From contig VXAU01001254.1 of assembly GCA_013399695.1 (NCBI GenBank), positions 1 to 64,000 on the forward strand: DNA of 64,000 bases, given 5' to 3'. This document shows, piece after piece, positions 38,701 through 53,700 of this stretch; the first letter of the stretch is position 1; each line of letters opens with the position of its first letter. Both the position numbers and the translations under genes were made by a program. The notes below the pieces were generated by a model. That model did no database searches. It had not been told where the DNA came from and saw nothing but the letters and a program-made list of their open reading frames with translations. This DNA is from Formicarius rufipectus (taxonomy: Eukaryota; Chordata; Aves; Passeriformes; Formicariidae).

Positions 38701-41700
38701 GTAACACTGGTGCAATTTAATCCAAACGCATGCAGATCTTCTCCAGCAGGTTGGTGCACACCTGTACTCTCCCTTTTTTCTAGGTGAGTTCCTACCCACC
38801 AATAAATCCAGCTATGGAATTCTTTATGCACAGAAGTAGGTCATTCCTCTGTGAGAAACCTAGGCCACAGCTGTGTCTTACACATATTTTTAGCAGTCCA
38901 GTTGCCAGGCTGCCCAAACAGTGCCCTGCAATAATACAGTTTCTCAGTGATGATAGTGTTGAGCTGACTACCTGGTAGAGGTGGAAGTTCTTTCCCAGCA
39001 GGGTTATCTTCCTCGCCACATTGACTGGAAACAGTGAAGATCCCTGGATTCCCTGCACACAGGGACATGCATCTGGACCCCGGCTGGGCTCTTCATTCTG
39101 AAAAAACCACAGGGCAAAATCTCTCCTGTGTGCTGAAATACTAGACCTGCAATCTGTATGAAAGTTTCAAAGAGTTATAGCTTTAGACTGAATTCCAAAG
39201 CCCAGTAACTTACCTCCTCCCAAAACTCAGGGGCATCATACTGATAATCGAGGTCGGGGTGAAGGATCCTGGGAAGGTCAGGGACATCCCTCTCCGAAGA
39301 ATCACCATCACCCGACAGAAGAGTAGAAGCAGAGAAGAGAGATGTGTCATTCTCAGGCTGCAGTAAATCCATCCAGTCCTCTGTGTCCTGGAGCTCTGTG
39401 CCTTCCTCCAGCAGCCACTCCGGGGGAGCTGATGGTGGGAGCTCTGATGCAGAGACTGCAGTTCCTGGCAATCCAGGAGAGACATCAGAGGCAACAGGGC
39501 TCCCCGGCACCTGGCTGGGTGTCTGGGGAGATGGGATGGCAAATGTCAGCGCCTCTGTGGTAGGAAAAGCGCTCGGAGGCCACTTGAAACTGGTGACAGG
39601 AGAGGAAGGTGTGACTGCTGCTGCAGATGTGTGGAGGGGGCTTCCCACGGGGGTGGTGGGTGGGTCGGTGTGCTGTGGCTCCTGGGCTGTGGCCAGCCCT
39701 TCAGTGGGCAGGGCTGCGTTTTTGGATAGGCTGGTGAGGGTGGATGCAGCGGGAGAGGTTGTCTCTGGCACAGTGACAGCGGGCTTGTCTGCTGGTGGTG
39801 GCAGTGGGGACTCTGTGGCAGACTGGAGAGAGGCAGCTTCGGTTGAGAGAGTCAGGTGGGTGTAGCTGAGGGTTTCCACAGGCTCAGTCGCCGTGTCCGA
39901 GGCTGTGGAGGGCGTGACGTGGACGGGCTCCGTGGGGGCCACGGTGCTCGGTCCCACATGCACGGGGGTGGTGACGGGTTTTGTGGCTGTGGCTGGGGCT
40001 GTGGTAGAGGACTTGGTGAGGGGAGCAGCTGAGGAAGGATACACACTTGAGGACGGGATCTGGGCCTAGAGAGAAACAACACGGTGGCGTGAGAAGAGGG
40101 AAAGAACTGAAACAATGAAACCCAAGCAGAAAAACACTCTGTAGCACTTCCCATAGACGAGAGGCTGCTTCACCCTCTAGATTTTAATGGGGGCTACAGC
40201 TTACGCCATCTTCTCTTGGGATGGGACTGGGGAATGCTCACAGCGCAGAAAATCCAGCAGCATTCCCTCTTCCCACAGCTGCCTGCTCTCAGCACTTCTC
40301 AGAGGGAGTCTGCCAGTCTTCATCCCCCACAAAACTGCAATGCCACCTGTGGAACAGCATCTGTTCCATCTTCCCACTCGCAGACTCCCTGCCAGCTTGC
40401 TCTTGTCCCTCACTTTGAAAAGACAGGATAGGATAGCCCCAGGATAAGGGTGACCTGCTTCTTCTGATGGCACTTCCCCAGAAAACTCTAATATTAGGGA
40501 TGCCTCAGAGCCTCATGCTGCTCCAAGGTGAGCTCCTCTTTGCTCCAACAGCTCACCTCCTTGCTTGATGTTCTTGACAGCTGCTATTTTACCTAAGAAG
40601 TGATCTGACTCACTGAGATTACAGCACACAAGACTAGGACTGAGTAGGAGACGTACCCTTTCATTGTAGATAATAGTTCCTTCCTCACAGGCTGCTTTGT
40701 GGGTGCAGAGGTGCTGCTGGATGCACCAGTTACATCCCCAGAGACTGCTCACACAGTTCTGGCACCTGGAACAATGAGAGAAAGGCAGCTACTAAGACAG
40801 GACATCCCAGGAAGGAGCAGCCACTCTCACTAGAATTACAGAACAGAAAAAGCAGGTGCTCACGGTGCCGATTTCCACAGCAGGGCCACTGCAGCACAGT
40901 CATAGAATGAGAAGTCCACAGAAGCAATGAAGATGTCATGGAAACGCACTACGAGCTTTATGGTGACATGATCTGAAAATGAAAATAAAAATTTCTTAGA
41001 AATGGAGCCCCTATAAATTTGCCACACTGTTAGGAGACACAGCACACTTTAGGAGAGACGTTCTCAACCACAGAGATAGATCCCAGTCCATGCTTCCAAG
41101 CATCTCAATCGCTGGATTATCCTGCGGACACTAAAAACAGGCTGGACAAGTTTGTCAAGAGCAGTTTGTGACAGCTCTTGCCAATCCATGGGAAGGAAGT
41201 CTAGTCTGAAGAACTCTCCATCTTTATAATTCCCCTGCCATCTCTATATTAGAGGAAGATGTAACACTGAGGCTCAAAGCTGACTGTCTTCCTTTGTCAT
41301 CCAAAGGAAAATGAAACCCTGATGACCCTTTCACATACTGCCTTCACCTTGAGTGCTTTGTTCTATGACCAGACAAAGAAATGAGTCAGTGAAGAGGTTT
41401 ATAAGAGACTTGTAATCTCAGTTGCAATGACTGAAGGTTTATCTGCTTTAAATCCAGGTCTCACATCAACAACAAGCCTCAGGATAACCCTGTTCCCCTT
41501 GGGAAGAGACTGTCACTGTTTCCTGCAGACCAAATAGCTGCAGAGATGGCCAAAACTGGCTGCAGCTGATAGCATCATCCTAAAGGAGATATTTTCCATA
41601 TGACTAGTAATTCAGATGACTAATCTTGTTGTAGACAAATGTCTCCAACCTTAGAGTTGGCTATTAATTCTCCAAATAATGGATTCATATTGCATTCCCT

Positions 41701-44700
41701 GCTTAACTTTGGGAGCTGTTGTTTCTCAAAGGCAGTTTGCTATCAAAATAAGTAACAAGAGCCTTGTCCACCGTCCCTCTCACAATGAGAATTCAGAGCT
41801 CCTCTTGCAAGCCAGGTCTAGTCACAACAAAACAATAACCTGCGGAGAATCAGTCAGGCCTAAGCTGGGTTCCTGATAGGATGGCAAGTAAAGCAGTATG
41901 TTAATAGAACAGTCAATAATGAGGGGTGTATGAAACCCCACAATTAAGAGAAAATAAGGGTATCCTATGTAGCTGGAGGCTGGAGTCACTGCAGTACTGC
42001 CAGCACCTATCACTGTCGTAGAGGTGATTGCATCTGTTAGTGGTGGAAGGGATAATACCTCCCAGCAATTCAGGGTTATGACACCATATTTATAAATACG
42101 CCTTTCTCCAGAAAGGCCACTGCTTCCCATGACTGCCAATAATGCTGTTTGACAGTACAGAAGATGAGGTCAAGCACTTGCAAATTGAGAGTAAGAGTTT
42201 ATGCTACCAGCTTGGAGCTCAACAGTTACAAGTGACAGACAAGCGGGTATACAACCTTTAAAACAAAGCTAGAAAAAGGCAAATATTTTAGAGAGCTGGG
42301 AAAAGTATTAGAAGTAGGAATAAAAAAAGTGCTGGTATCTAAGGTCCCAATATCTCATTAAAAAAACAGTGTATGAACCTAGTTACCAGCTTCAAATTCA
42401 TCATAGCAGAGTACAGAAGCTGTACAAAGAAGGACTAGCAATAGAGTGAAGCAGAGAGGAAGTCTAAGGAGTAGAAGAAAAAGTTGGCTCAGTTAATATG
42501 GCAAAACTCTGTGCTAGGAATGCCTGTTCATTGAGTGGGAGAAAAGCTGCAGAAGCAAAAGAACACAAATAGATCAAACGGACAGAAACCATCCATGAGC
42601 AAGTTTAGGCTACAGAACAAGAGCCACTTGTTAAGCCTCAGAGGTGCAATATGAAAGTCATGTGGGTAAAGCACCTTGGAATAAAAGCAAGACTGACTTA
42701 CAAAGGAGTTGATAAGAATATCTGAAGCCTGGAACAATGAGAACTAGACTGTGGCTTTATTGACACTGATTTTCACAACTGTGCTTAAATTCAGGCCCAC
42801 ATTTGCACAACTAAACAGGGAAGTCAATCCTGCCCACTCTGACTGCAGCAGCAGTGCATGAAGACGTTTCCTGATCACCTTGAATGGAGACCTGGTTATT
42901 GTGTTCCACACTATAGTAGTGTGAAAGCCAGCCATTACAATATTGAAAATTAAGGAGATTGAGACCGAATGAGTATGTTAGCTGGGTTCTGCTGTCATGT
43001 TATGTCCATGGATATTGCTTCAGACCTATTAGCCAGCGGCATACTTGCATGGAAAATGTTTGGCCACTTAGGTGAATCGAGTAGAATGCGTCCCAAACAG
43101 CACATACCTTTTACTTCAGATCAACAAGTTCTTTGAAGAGATCAGCTCATCAGAGCTAACACTGACTGGCTGGGTAAAGCCCAGTGCAAAGATGATAAAC
43201 TGAGAACTTTCCAGGTCCTTTAGAGTGGCCAGTCAGCAATACTCAGCCAGTTATTGTTCGAAGGCTGACTATGTATCTTCTGAGGTTATGCCACATTGCA
43301 GATTTATTTCTAACTTTAAGGAAGATGGGTCTCTTCTTGCCTTTTCTTTCATGGACTTCCTTCTCCCACTATATGGATTTTGAGGTTTGCATTTTGTTTG
43401 GTTTAAATAATAAAGCAGTATTTAAGATAGTTCTCTCTCCTGATATATGAAAAAGCTGCCAAACCAGCCACCCCTTTAGACTGCATTTCAAATAATACTC
43501 AGATTCGCACACAACCTTTCAAACAGGATCTCCTTTCCAACTATCAGAATTTGGCACTGGAATTTGGCAACAGCCCAAAATAGCACAGGATGTGTGTGAC
43601 ACACAAGTAGAAAGCAAACAGATATTATGAGGAATGAAATGAACACCTGCTGACAGTCCACATACATTCATGGCTGGTAATCCTGGCAATCTGCTGGACC
43701 TACAGCATACTTTATCCCAACAATGTTATCAGAGCTATCATGCTCCATTTAAAGCATTTCACTAACCTGTTCCTGTTGGCAAAGCTGGTGCTTGGCTGGG
43801 ATCTGGAGAAGGACACATGATTCCTGACTCTGTAAGAACTGCTGGGCTTTCATAATCTTCAAAGTAACATGAGTAAAATTCTTCCTCACGCAGAGAAGGT
43901 AAATCCGAGATGGCTAAGAATATCTGCCAATTCAATATTATCCAGTAAATAATTTCCCCTCTAATAATTTGCCCTCATTTAATCTAATTTTTCAGTTCTG
44001 GATTTTCAAAGGAAGAGCCCCATAAAGTAGTTATCTACATATACACTCATTTTCCTATGTCTCCTAGAACTGACCGCTCCATTCATCATCTCTTGCCATT
44101 TCCAAACTGAACTTGGCATCCCTCCAGAAGCTGACAACTTCCCTTTGCCCAGGCCTCTAGCAAGACAGGTTCTTGCCACCTCCTGACACGATTACAGACT
44201 TCCAATCACTCCAGCACCTTCTTAGTTTTTCTGCCAGCTCTCACATGCCAGATTGGAGCTGTAATTTTGGGTAACTCCTTTCCAATTTTCCTGACAGAAA
44301 GTGTCAGGAAGAAACATTGAAAGCACAGACATGAGCATCTTACAGATGCTAAAACAAGGAGGGACCTCACCCAAGCAGCCACACATACTCCAGAATACCC
44401 ATTAACTCTTGGCAGGCAAGGACGTTTAGTTTTATGGGGAAAAAAAAACCCCACTCAACTAAATTAACAGGAGATAAGTCCCTCAAGTAAGCAGACAACG
44501 TGCTTGAAGGTTCAGTGGTTTGGAACCCCACAGAATTCAACCAGCAAAGCCTTGTGACTCAGCCTACAGAGGACTTTCTACAAGCTTGAGAATCATCAGA
44601 GGATCATCACCACTCACATTTCTCTTTTCCTCTCTGCTGATATTGGCTGGAGTTAGTGACTGGACAGACAGACACTGTTGTGTAGAGTTAAAGCTCCAGA

Positions 44701-47700
44701 GCCACTGCTCACTCAACCTGGACCGCAGGCACTCGGAGCGACGGCTGCACCTGCAGGGAAATAGAGAGAAGCCCTGTGAGAGATCTGTGCAACAGGATGT
44801 GCTTGGCTCCCAAGTGGACACTGACTGTCTCAAGCCTTCCTAGAGTCCTAGGACAGCTGGTACACAAGCCATCAAAGTTCCAGCTTCCACCACCTTCAAT
44901 AATAGGATGAACTGTTGCAAAAATAGAGATGGATAGGCACTTCTTGAGCTTCAAGGGTCATGAACTAGTTCCTCTGGTTTTCTATGGGGAAATAGAGCCA
45001 GCAAGCAGACACACACACTGGAATAAACAATGCCTCATTAAGCAACATCAGTAGGGGAGCAAGAAGTGAAAGAGTGATAAATAGAGTGATATCAGAAGAA
45101 GAGACAAGATAGTGTCTCTACATTTGAAATGAGGCAGTTTGAGCAGCAGCCAGACTAACGCCAGGCTGAAATCCACTGGACAGGAGAATTGTGAGTGGTG
45201 AGCAAGGACCCAATGTGAAATGAAAAGATGCCCTTTTAGGGAGGCAGAAAGAGGAATGGTAATTTAGAGTGAATATTCCACAAAAGGAACTAAAAATAAA
45301 CTAAATCCATACACAGATATAAAGAAGACAGTAAGTAGAGACAATCCCTAAGCACTATCCCTCTAAAATCCTTGCAGGTGAACAGGGATCTGTCTTACCG
45401 TCCCTGAAGGACACACCAGCCACAGTAGGGATCTTTCAGTGCCAGACAGGATTCACAGTCCAAGTACAGGGAACATTCCATTATGGGAACCTTTACCACC
45501 TGCCAGAGGACGAAATGAAAAGTGAAAACACATCACACACAACACAGCTCCCAGATCACTGGTTTCTTACACCTAACTAAAATGTCCCATCATCTTCATG
45601 CTCACCAAAACAACTTCTCAATCCCCAATTTATCCTCCCATAAAAACAAAGAAGAATGAACAAGTTTCCAGCACTCATCTGAATGGCCATTTCACATCAA
45701 GCTGTACAGAGGCACTGACGCAAGCAAAGCATATTGCTACTCATAGGTTATCTGTGACACATTTTGCAAGGATGTGACTTTATTTTGTCATATAAACGTA
45801 TTTTAACAAAGTGGATTAAAGAACAGCAGACTGAATAGCATCCATTCACTTATTTTTCTGGACTCTGTCATGTGAGATCTCTCTGGACATGCAGGTGACT
45901 GAAGCTGGAGACAGCAGTTCCAAATGAGGCCTCTGAATCCATCCACACTGTTGTCCAGCTCTACCTGACAGGACTGACTGGAAGTAGACCATGAAGCTTT
46001 GATTGATGCAGAACAAAATTCTTCTGCCATCTAGGGGCAAATTTTACTTGCAAAACTGCTCTGCTTTAACTTACCCTCCTTGCTGACTTCAGCCTCTTGC
46101 CCTCTTTAATCCGCTACTGCACTTCAGCTACTACTGTCAGCCACTTTGAAATAGCAACTTCTAATCCCAGACCTACTACTTTTGCTAAGTACATGATGTA
46201 ATTTGCATATCTTAATTGACAGAACAATTACTGTTAAGGATATATTTCAGATTTACCTAATCTTCTTCCACTCACAGATTCCAACTCCTCCTTTGAAGTG
46301 TTACAAATTTTACAAGTATCTCAAAGTGCACTGGGGGAGTGAAGTGAAGCAGTAGTTTTCCAGCATGCTCTCATTTTCTGTTTATTCTTTCCTTCAGAGT
46401 AATTCAAGGGCTACTACTTTTCCCTTTACTAGGGAGATCCTTTTCTTTCCAGCTCAAGGAGCTGATATGAGTGGTGTTGTGCAAATCCTCTCAAATAAAG
46501 TATCCATAGCTGGATTTCCTACTCAGAAGACAGCAATATCCCAAAAGCCCGAGGCATCACAATGTCTCTCTTCCTCCAACTGCCTCTGGGTACAAACAGA
46601 TTTACAGAAAGCAGGAGAAGAGGAAAAGGTGCCTCATGTGGCTCCCTATACAGCTTGATTTCATCTGCAAGACTGCAATTATATTCCTAGTCAGAGCACA
46701 CCTCTGTTATCTGAAGACATTTCCCATACATTGCTGCTTTTTGTAGGGTTACATGCCTACAGAAGAACAGCTTAATCTCTTAACTGATTGAAAACAGAAC
46801 TGCTACACTTTTAATACACAAACTCTCCCTTTTCTCTTTTAATCTCCTGCAAAACCAAGAGGGGTCACATGTGAACCCAGAGGTTCACATTATTCTGCTC
46901 AGATGGAGATGCAGACTGTTGTCCAAACAATTCCTGCTCAACACAGTGGAACCCAGGAATTTGTGGTCCCTTGTCTTCATGCCAGCAGAGCAGCCTTTTA
47001 TAGCCTGCAGTTCACATTCCTCCATCACTGCTGATACAGCCTGACAGACTAAGAGAAATGAATATGCAAACAGGCCATGGTTTAGGGTAACAAGACTTCC
47101 TCCAGCTTTTGGAAAAGACCAGTCCCCATCCCTGTAAGTCAGACTGGCAGGCAGCTGCTGCCTAGCACAGGCTTAGCTACACACAGTTCCTCTGCCTGCC
47201 CCACTCCTGTCAGTAGTTTAGACCTCAAAATGCTTTCAGGTTCTGTGTGGAAAGGATTGTATTACTCTTACCATTGACTGGGTCATGACAAAGAGGTGCT
47301 CCTGTGACTGGTCAAACAGCAGGTCTCCACTCACCATGCTGTTCAACTGGACAGCTAACGAAGCATATATGTGTGCCTCTCCCATGGCTCCTATGTACAC
47401 CTGCAAGAGACCACAGCTGTGTGCAGGGAAACCATCACAGCAGGAGCTGGGGACATCCATCCTACATTAGGAACAATTTAGAACCACTGCTGTGTTCAAG
47501 GACTTCAACCTCCCACCAAAATCTCCCTGCTGTGACTTGAGCCACATGAAGCACATGCCTTGCAATACCTGCAGAAACCAAGTAGGATGTGCCAGCCCTG
47601 ATGCTGGCTCAGTGCAGATGTAACCAAAGGCAACGTGACCACTGTCTGGGGCATTCACATTCTCCACAGTCACCAGAGTGTGAGAAGAGACTGTCTGACA

Positions 47701-50700
47701 GTAATGATCTTTAATAGGAACCCAGTTTCCCAAAGGACAAGAGAAATTGTGTTTTTCCCCCTTTCATCCCTGATTAGTTTTATCCTCTTTGCTTTCTGTT
47801 GCACCCAGATCATACCTTGTGCAGCCTCCCTCTGCTGTCTCCCAGGAAAGCAATGGTGTGGCCATCTTCCACATTCACTGCCACAGCTGTCAGACGGGCC
47901 TCAGTTTTCTCCAGGAGTGGGGATGCTTCCAAGGGTACCCGGCTGGCCATGGGGCTGGGAGTGTGGTCAGAGCCACAGGGGTAGGCATACAGGGTGTCCT
48001 TTTGGGGAGGAGGGGAAAGAAGAGGAAAATCAGTACCAGAAACAAAACAAAAAACAAACAAAAACCAACCAACCAAATAAAAAAAACCCCAAAACTCTCA
48101 AATAAAACCAAGGAACATTAACACATTTAAGACTTCCCACCACCCCCTTCTAACCATATTCCTTAAACAGGTGCCACAGCAGGGAATTCAGCTTTGGATC
48201 CCTCTAAACATTTTTTCTATTGAGAGCAAAACCACCCATACTTTGATAATTAGTTTAGGTATGTTGGCTGCTTGTACCCTCACAGAATCCTGCAGACATT
48301 TCAGCGAGTCCACTCAGCATCAGTAATGAAATGTATTGAAACTCTTTTGTAAGTTCTCCAGAAAATATTACTGGCTATACACTACCATGACACAGCTTTG
48401 GGGAAGATTTGTTGTATCCTTCAGAACAAAACAAAAAGATGAGAATTTCTGTTTCCAGTGCAAAGACACGTGGTGACAAGTATCACCTCAAACAGTTCAC
48501 GTGATTTTGTTGTATGAACTACAAATTAAATTCTGAGCCTGAAGAAGAATCCCAAAGCATCAGGACATACTATAAACACAAGGTGGGACACAAGAGCTCC
48601 AAAGTGCTTACTAACTACACTTAGAGCACATCCAAGAGCCATCACTACACACTGCTGCAATTCTTCTGAGCCTTGTAAGGGTTCTGAACTTGAACTCCAC
48701 AGCACTTTGCAGAGAATCTTCCTTCTGTTGCTGTTAGATCCCTCCCAGTCCCACCAGACCTTCACTTACTGCATTCTAAAGGAGAGACAATGAAAACCAC
48801 CCACTTATTTACTATTTGCAGATGCTACTGAGAGATACTACTACTATCTGTAGAGAGAAGAGACTCCATTATGCTTCACCTGTTTCGTGAGTAACAAAGT
48901 CTTGTCTAGGATAGTACCTCTGTTGCTTTATATTCTTCTTGACACCTTGTTCCATTCCATTTCAATTTTACAGTATCCTTCTGCAGACTGAATGCAGGAT
49001 TCTTCACCCCACAATTATTATCTAAAATATATTTTTTTAATCCATCAGTGGCTTGTCTTCAACACATGTGGCTTGTGTAAACAACAAGAATTTCATCTTG
49101 AAATCCCTTATGGTAACATTTTCACTCTCCTCACCAGCCCCTTAACTAATTACTCCTACAAAACTGCTCCTGGAGCAGCAGTCTACACGTCCTCCAGCTC
49201 CCTCTCTCGCCTCGGGCAACGTGGTTGAGTTTCGACTCCCTGTGAGCAGGGTTACACATTCCTCCTGTCCGATGGCCGTGGCTTTGCATTTGGCAGCGCT
49301 GAGCTGCACGGTACCATCCTGCACCAGGCAGTGGAGCTGCCCCCGCCAGAGATCAGCGATAGCAGCACAACGTGGCATTCCTGAGGCATCTGCTTATCAC
49401 CCCTCACTGATCCCATGGAAAACCTGTCCCCTTCTCCCCTTTCCTCCCATTTCTCTGGGTTTGATTTTGTGGTTTGGGTTTTCTTCTTCTTCTTTTTTTT
49501 TTTTGTTTTGTTTGGTTTTCTTTGTTGTTGTTTGTTTGTTTATTGTGGGTTGGTTTTTGTTTGGGTTTTTTGTGTGTTTTGTGCTGTTGGGGTTGTTTTG
49601 TTTGTTTTTTTTTTAAAAAATACTTGACTGCTTCCTGGAGAAACTAAAAGTGATCAGCAGCTTTTGACAAGGTCTATGGAAAGCCCATAGTAAAATATAT
49701 TCAACCTGCTGATCTCTGTTCCCTTCTCAAATGCATTGCTATGTTAGCAGGGAAGCAAGGCTCGACACAGCAGCTCACGTAACAAACCATGCCACTTTAG
49801 ATTAGCACTGCTTTCAGTCTGATGTTTTATGTTTTCCTTTCAAACACTAATTGAATGATTTTCTGCATGCTCTGTGTAAGGTTCTGACTTAAAACCTTAG
49901 AGGAGGTTATAACTTTTAATGATTATTAGTTTTTACCATTCTCTAACCTATCATTCATTTTTAGTGTTCCATATATTTTTCCTATCAAGTCTGTAATTTG
50001 ATTCTTAAGATTCTTTCAATCTTCTTTTTGTAACTTCAGAGATTTCTATTTCTCCAGTTGTCTAGTTCCTGCAAGATTTATTAGAAAGCAGGTCACCACC
50101 AAATTTCCATGCTCCAAAGCATGAGATGTTTATTTTCAGTAGGATTCTAGCTATCTTTTGCAAGCTCTGTATCAATTCAGACAAATTCTGGAATGTAATG
50201 ACCTTGTTAGAGAGGCTGATTTTTCCAACATTTCTTAAAAAAACCCCACACCCAAGTCAGAAATATTTTTAGCCCAGCTGTGCTCAGGACTGGTGTTACC
50301 TCTTAGTGATGCCAAGGGCAAGGCACTTCACACACAATGTTTATCCACCATGAACCAGCGTGACCTGTGCAAGCTCCCCCTGCACAGCCTGGCCATGGCC
50401 TTGCAGGGACTGTTTGCAGAGCAGGTAATCACAGCCAAGAGCTGCAACTCTTTTCGTTCTACAGGATTAAGACCATGATAACTGTATAAAGTACTTATAT
50501 AAATTTACATAGGAGCTGTTTGAATTGCTTTCAGTGAACAATATCTTGGCAACATTGCAGAAAGTGCACTTCAGGGATCATCCAGTGTCCTACTGGGATG
50601 CAGGAGGTTTGAATGAAGCTGCTGCTGTGAATTTTGGTGTTTGCTTCCTGCCTTCGCAGTTAAAAAACAGGACAAGTCTACATCTATGCATGAAGAGGAG

Positions 50701-53700
50701 TAAAAGCAAAAGGACAAGTATGTTCCTTGAAAACTATACCCACAGAAGACATGCAGCCTTCCTAAGCCTTGCAGAAACATGTTTCACACTTCCAGTTATC
50801 GAGTCACTAATCAGCATCTACACAGTCTCCTGCATCTCACAACTAACAAATCTCCAACAAACTGAACAAAAGAACTGGTTCTGAAATTCTTATAAAAGCA
50901 ATTTTTTTCCCCTAGTTGAAAAGATTGTCTTGAACTGTGAAACTGAATCTTAGCCTTCCCTGATGGGCTAAATCCCAGAGGCAGAGTTAACTAGGGAAAA
51001 GGGCATACCTTGTGCACAGGCTGGCTTGGAAGCAGAAAAATGTGAAATTAATTAGCATTATCCTTACATCCAGGACAAGCTGCCACCATTGAGAATGAGT
51101 TAAAACTGTTCCTGCATACAATGTTCACTGACAGCCACTTCCACACAGCTCTGACTGGAGCAGGCTGAAGCTGGCACAGACACTTACATGTTGTTAGATA
51201 CAATCTGAACGACAACCATGTGCTGAATGGTGAAGGATCAAGTTTGTTAGGACATTTACATATCATTGGACACACTTGTTAACAAGACACCATTGGTCAG
51301 CCCACCACGAGCCAAACCATGCAGCTGGAACCCTGGGATCATGCACCAGGAATCACACAGCAGAGACTGGCCTTTTTCTCCCACCCTGTGCACCCACTTC
51401 TCCACTGGTTCAAATGGTACAGGGGTATTCTACAGAATTTTGAATGAAAGATTTTTCTAAAATGCTTACACTGGTTTGACATTTAACTCCATCAAACTGC
51501 CCTAAAAATCACCTGTGACAAGTTCTTCCATGTGGTCCTGCAAAGGACTCACAGGTTGTGGCTAATACAGTCAAAGCAGGACATCAAGCTGGGTGATCCT
51601 TTGCTTCCCAACTTGTACATTCTCCTCCTGACCTTACATTCATCCTGCTCCAAGTCTGTTCTCTACCATTCCCTTGTCCCACAAGTACTCTAAAGTCAGT
51701 TTTAGATACTGAAAGGAAAACCATAATTTCAAGACTGGTTTTGAACCACACACTCAACCCCAGAGACTTTCAAAGCTCTGTGGTACCACTTTGCTCTTTG
51801 TAGCACAAGGCTAGGAAGAGGCAATTATCTGGACAGCCTGTTCTGCAGGAGGGAGACACAAGATAACACACTGCTCTGCTGAGGATCAGCAATGCCCGTG
51901 GTGCAAAAACAGGCTGCTCACAGCCACAGAGTCTCATGGCAGGACACTGTACCCAGGAGAACGCTGCTGCCCTGTGTTTGTATCACCGTTCCAGTATCAC
52001 AGCACCAGCCAGTGTGGCTGCCAGACTGTGAGGATTCAGGGTCACAGCCACTTCACATCACATTTTTATCCTCCAACATCCCATCATGCCTTTGTTATGG
52101 AATTTAAAGGAGGATTATCATATCTTGCAGCTCTGTAGACAAAGAAGACACAGCTCAGGAAAAAGTCCTCCTTGGACCCCAAATTCTGCAGGACTAAAGC
52201 AGTCTATAGGAAATTAGGATTTTCACAGAACCAGAGAATTGTTAGGGTTGGAAGGGACCTCTGGATATCATGCAGTCCACCCCACCTGTCAAGGCACTGT
52301 CAACTAGAGCAGGTTACACAGGAATGTCCAGGTGGGTTTTGAATGTCTCTGTGTGCTGCCACTTGGTTTGGTTTATGTTCCTTTTGGTTCCTGGGTGTCC
52401 TTGCAGGAAGCTGTTGTGAGGTACACCTCACCACAACCCAGCACAGCCCTTAAATTCCCTTCCCAACACACAGGTACATGCACACATACTCCTCCCCTTC
52501 CCTGCATAGCAAACCAAGAGATGACACAGATAGAGAACAATATGAACTGCAGCTTCAGTGTTCTTGCTTGGTACTGCCATGAGACAGACCTTGGGGCCAG
52601 GTCACACCAGAGGCTCTGCCCACTGCCACACACAGTCCCTCTCCCTCTGCAAGGAATTCTGTCCACGTGGGGCAAAACAGACCGAGACCCTAGGCCTTTA
52701 ACCAAAACAGATTTCAACATCCATCTGCAAAATGACTTCAGGAACACAAAGCAACACAAGAACATGCTGCAGACTACGCAAAGGTGAAAAGCCACTTACC
52801 GCCGGCAGCTGGACACAGTTGGAACTGACATCATATTCAATATATGCCACTTCTGTCCCTTCTTCTGACTTCCCATCTCTCATGTAGCAAACATCCCTAG
52901 TCCAGTTGGTCAGACGATCCACCTCCTCCATTGCGTAGACACAGAGTGCAGAGTCCTCGCTCAGTTTCCCAGAGGACGCCTGCCAGGCAGAGAAGGCTGC
53001 AAACAGCACCTCTCCCTCGGTGTCCAGCTGCCCCTGGGCCAGGTCTTTTCCTGGCCGAGTGACATAGGCTGCTTGCAGGAGGCTGTATGTATTGGCTTTG
53101 CTCTGGCAGAGCAGAGGTAGCTCCACATAGGAGTAATAGTGCGAGTCATCCAGGCAGATGCGCGAGATGTATGTCTTGTACTCGCGTGACTGAGACTTGA
53201 GGTCCCGCCGGTAGAATAGGAAGTAGACGCTGGAGCGGTAAGTGAAGGATTTAATGAAATGATGGTTGTACTCAGAGAGCCGGCCCACAGCCAGCTTTGC
53301 TGTTTCTTCATAGGAGAAAATGGAGTGAGAGTCTGTTGCTTGAACATCCCCTCCGAGGGCCCTGAGATTCCGGGTAGTGATAGGAGGAATTCCTCCTCCC
53401 ACTCCTCGGCTAGTGTACCCTCGTCCCACAAACAGCAAGGGGACCTCATCCTTTGAGTAGGCTATGAGTCCCACAGTGGTGATATTGGGGTCATTGGCAG
53501 CAACATACTGAGTGTCACCAGGGCTCTCTGGTCGGAAGAGGACGTGGTCGATGGACACGAGGCTCCTCTTCTCGCAGATTCCCTGGTGCACACTGCCACA
53601 CACGATGAGCTCCTTCTGCACTGCGTTCACCAGCAGCAGCTTGTTGTGATTGTCAGTGAGGTGTGCCTGAGGGCACTCCAGCTTTGAGACCGGGGGCAGG

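Larger units (their letters stand above)
47999..52799 (-). other. PLXNB1: PLXNB1 intron 1 of the coding region, 4.8 kb
   Basis: The longest intron between coding exons. It holds the A/C tract at 48030, the GC-rich patch at 49180-49378, the T/G tract at 49480 and the CR1 fragment at 52224. I see no alternative plexin exon. Confidence 0.65.

Noticed and set aside
40930..41180. Possible LINE 3' end (AGGCTGGACAAGTTTGTC)
   Set aside because: Only one short resemblance, with no ordered second match, so not enough to call an element.
43908..43923. Second acceptor (CTTAG) ten bases inside PLXNB1 exon 6
   Set aside because: It gives a phase mismatch with the preceding exon. The upstream acceptor yields IFLAISDLP, matching the family.
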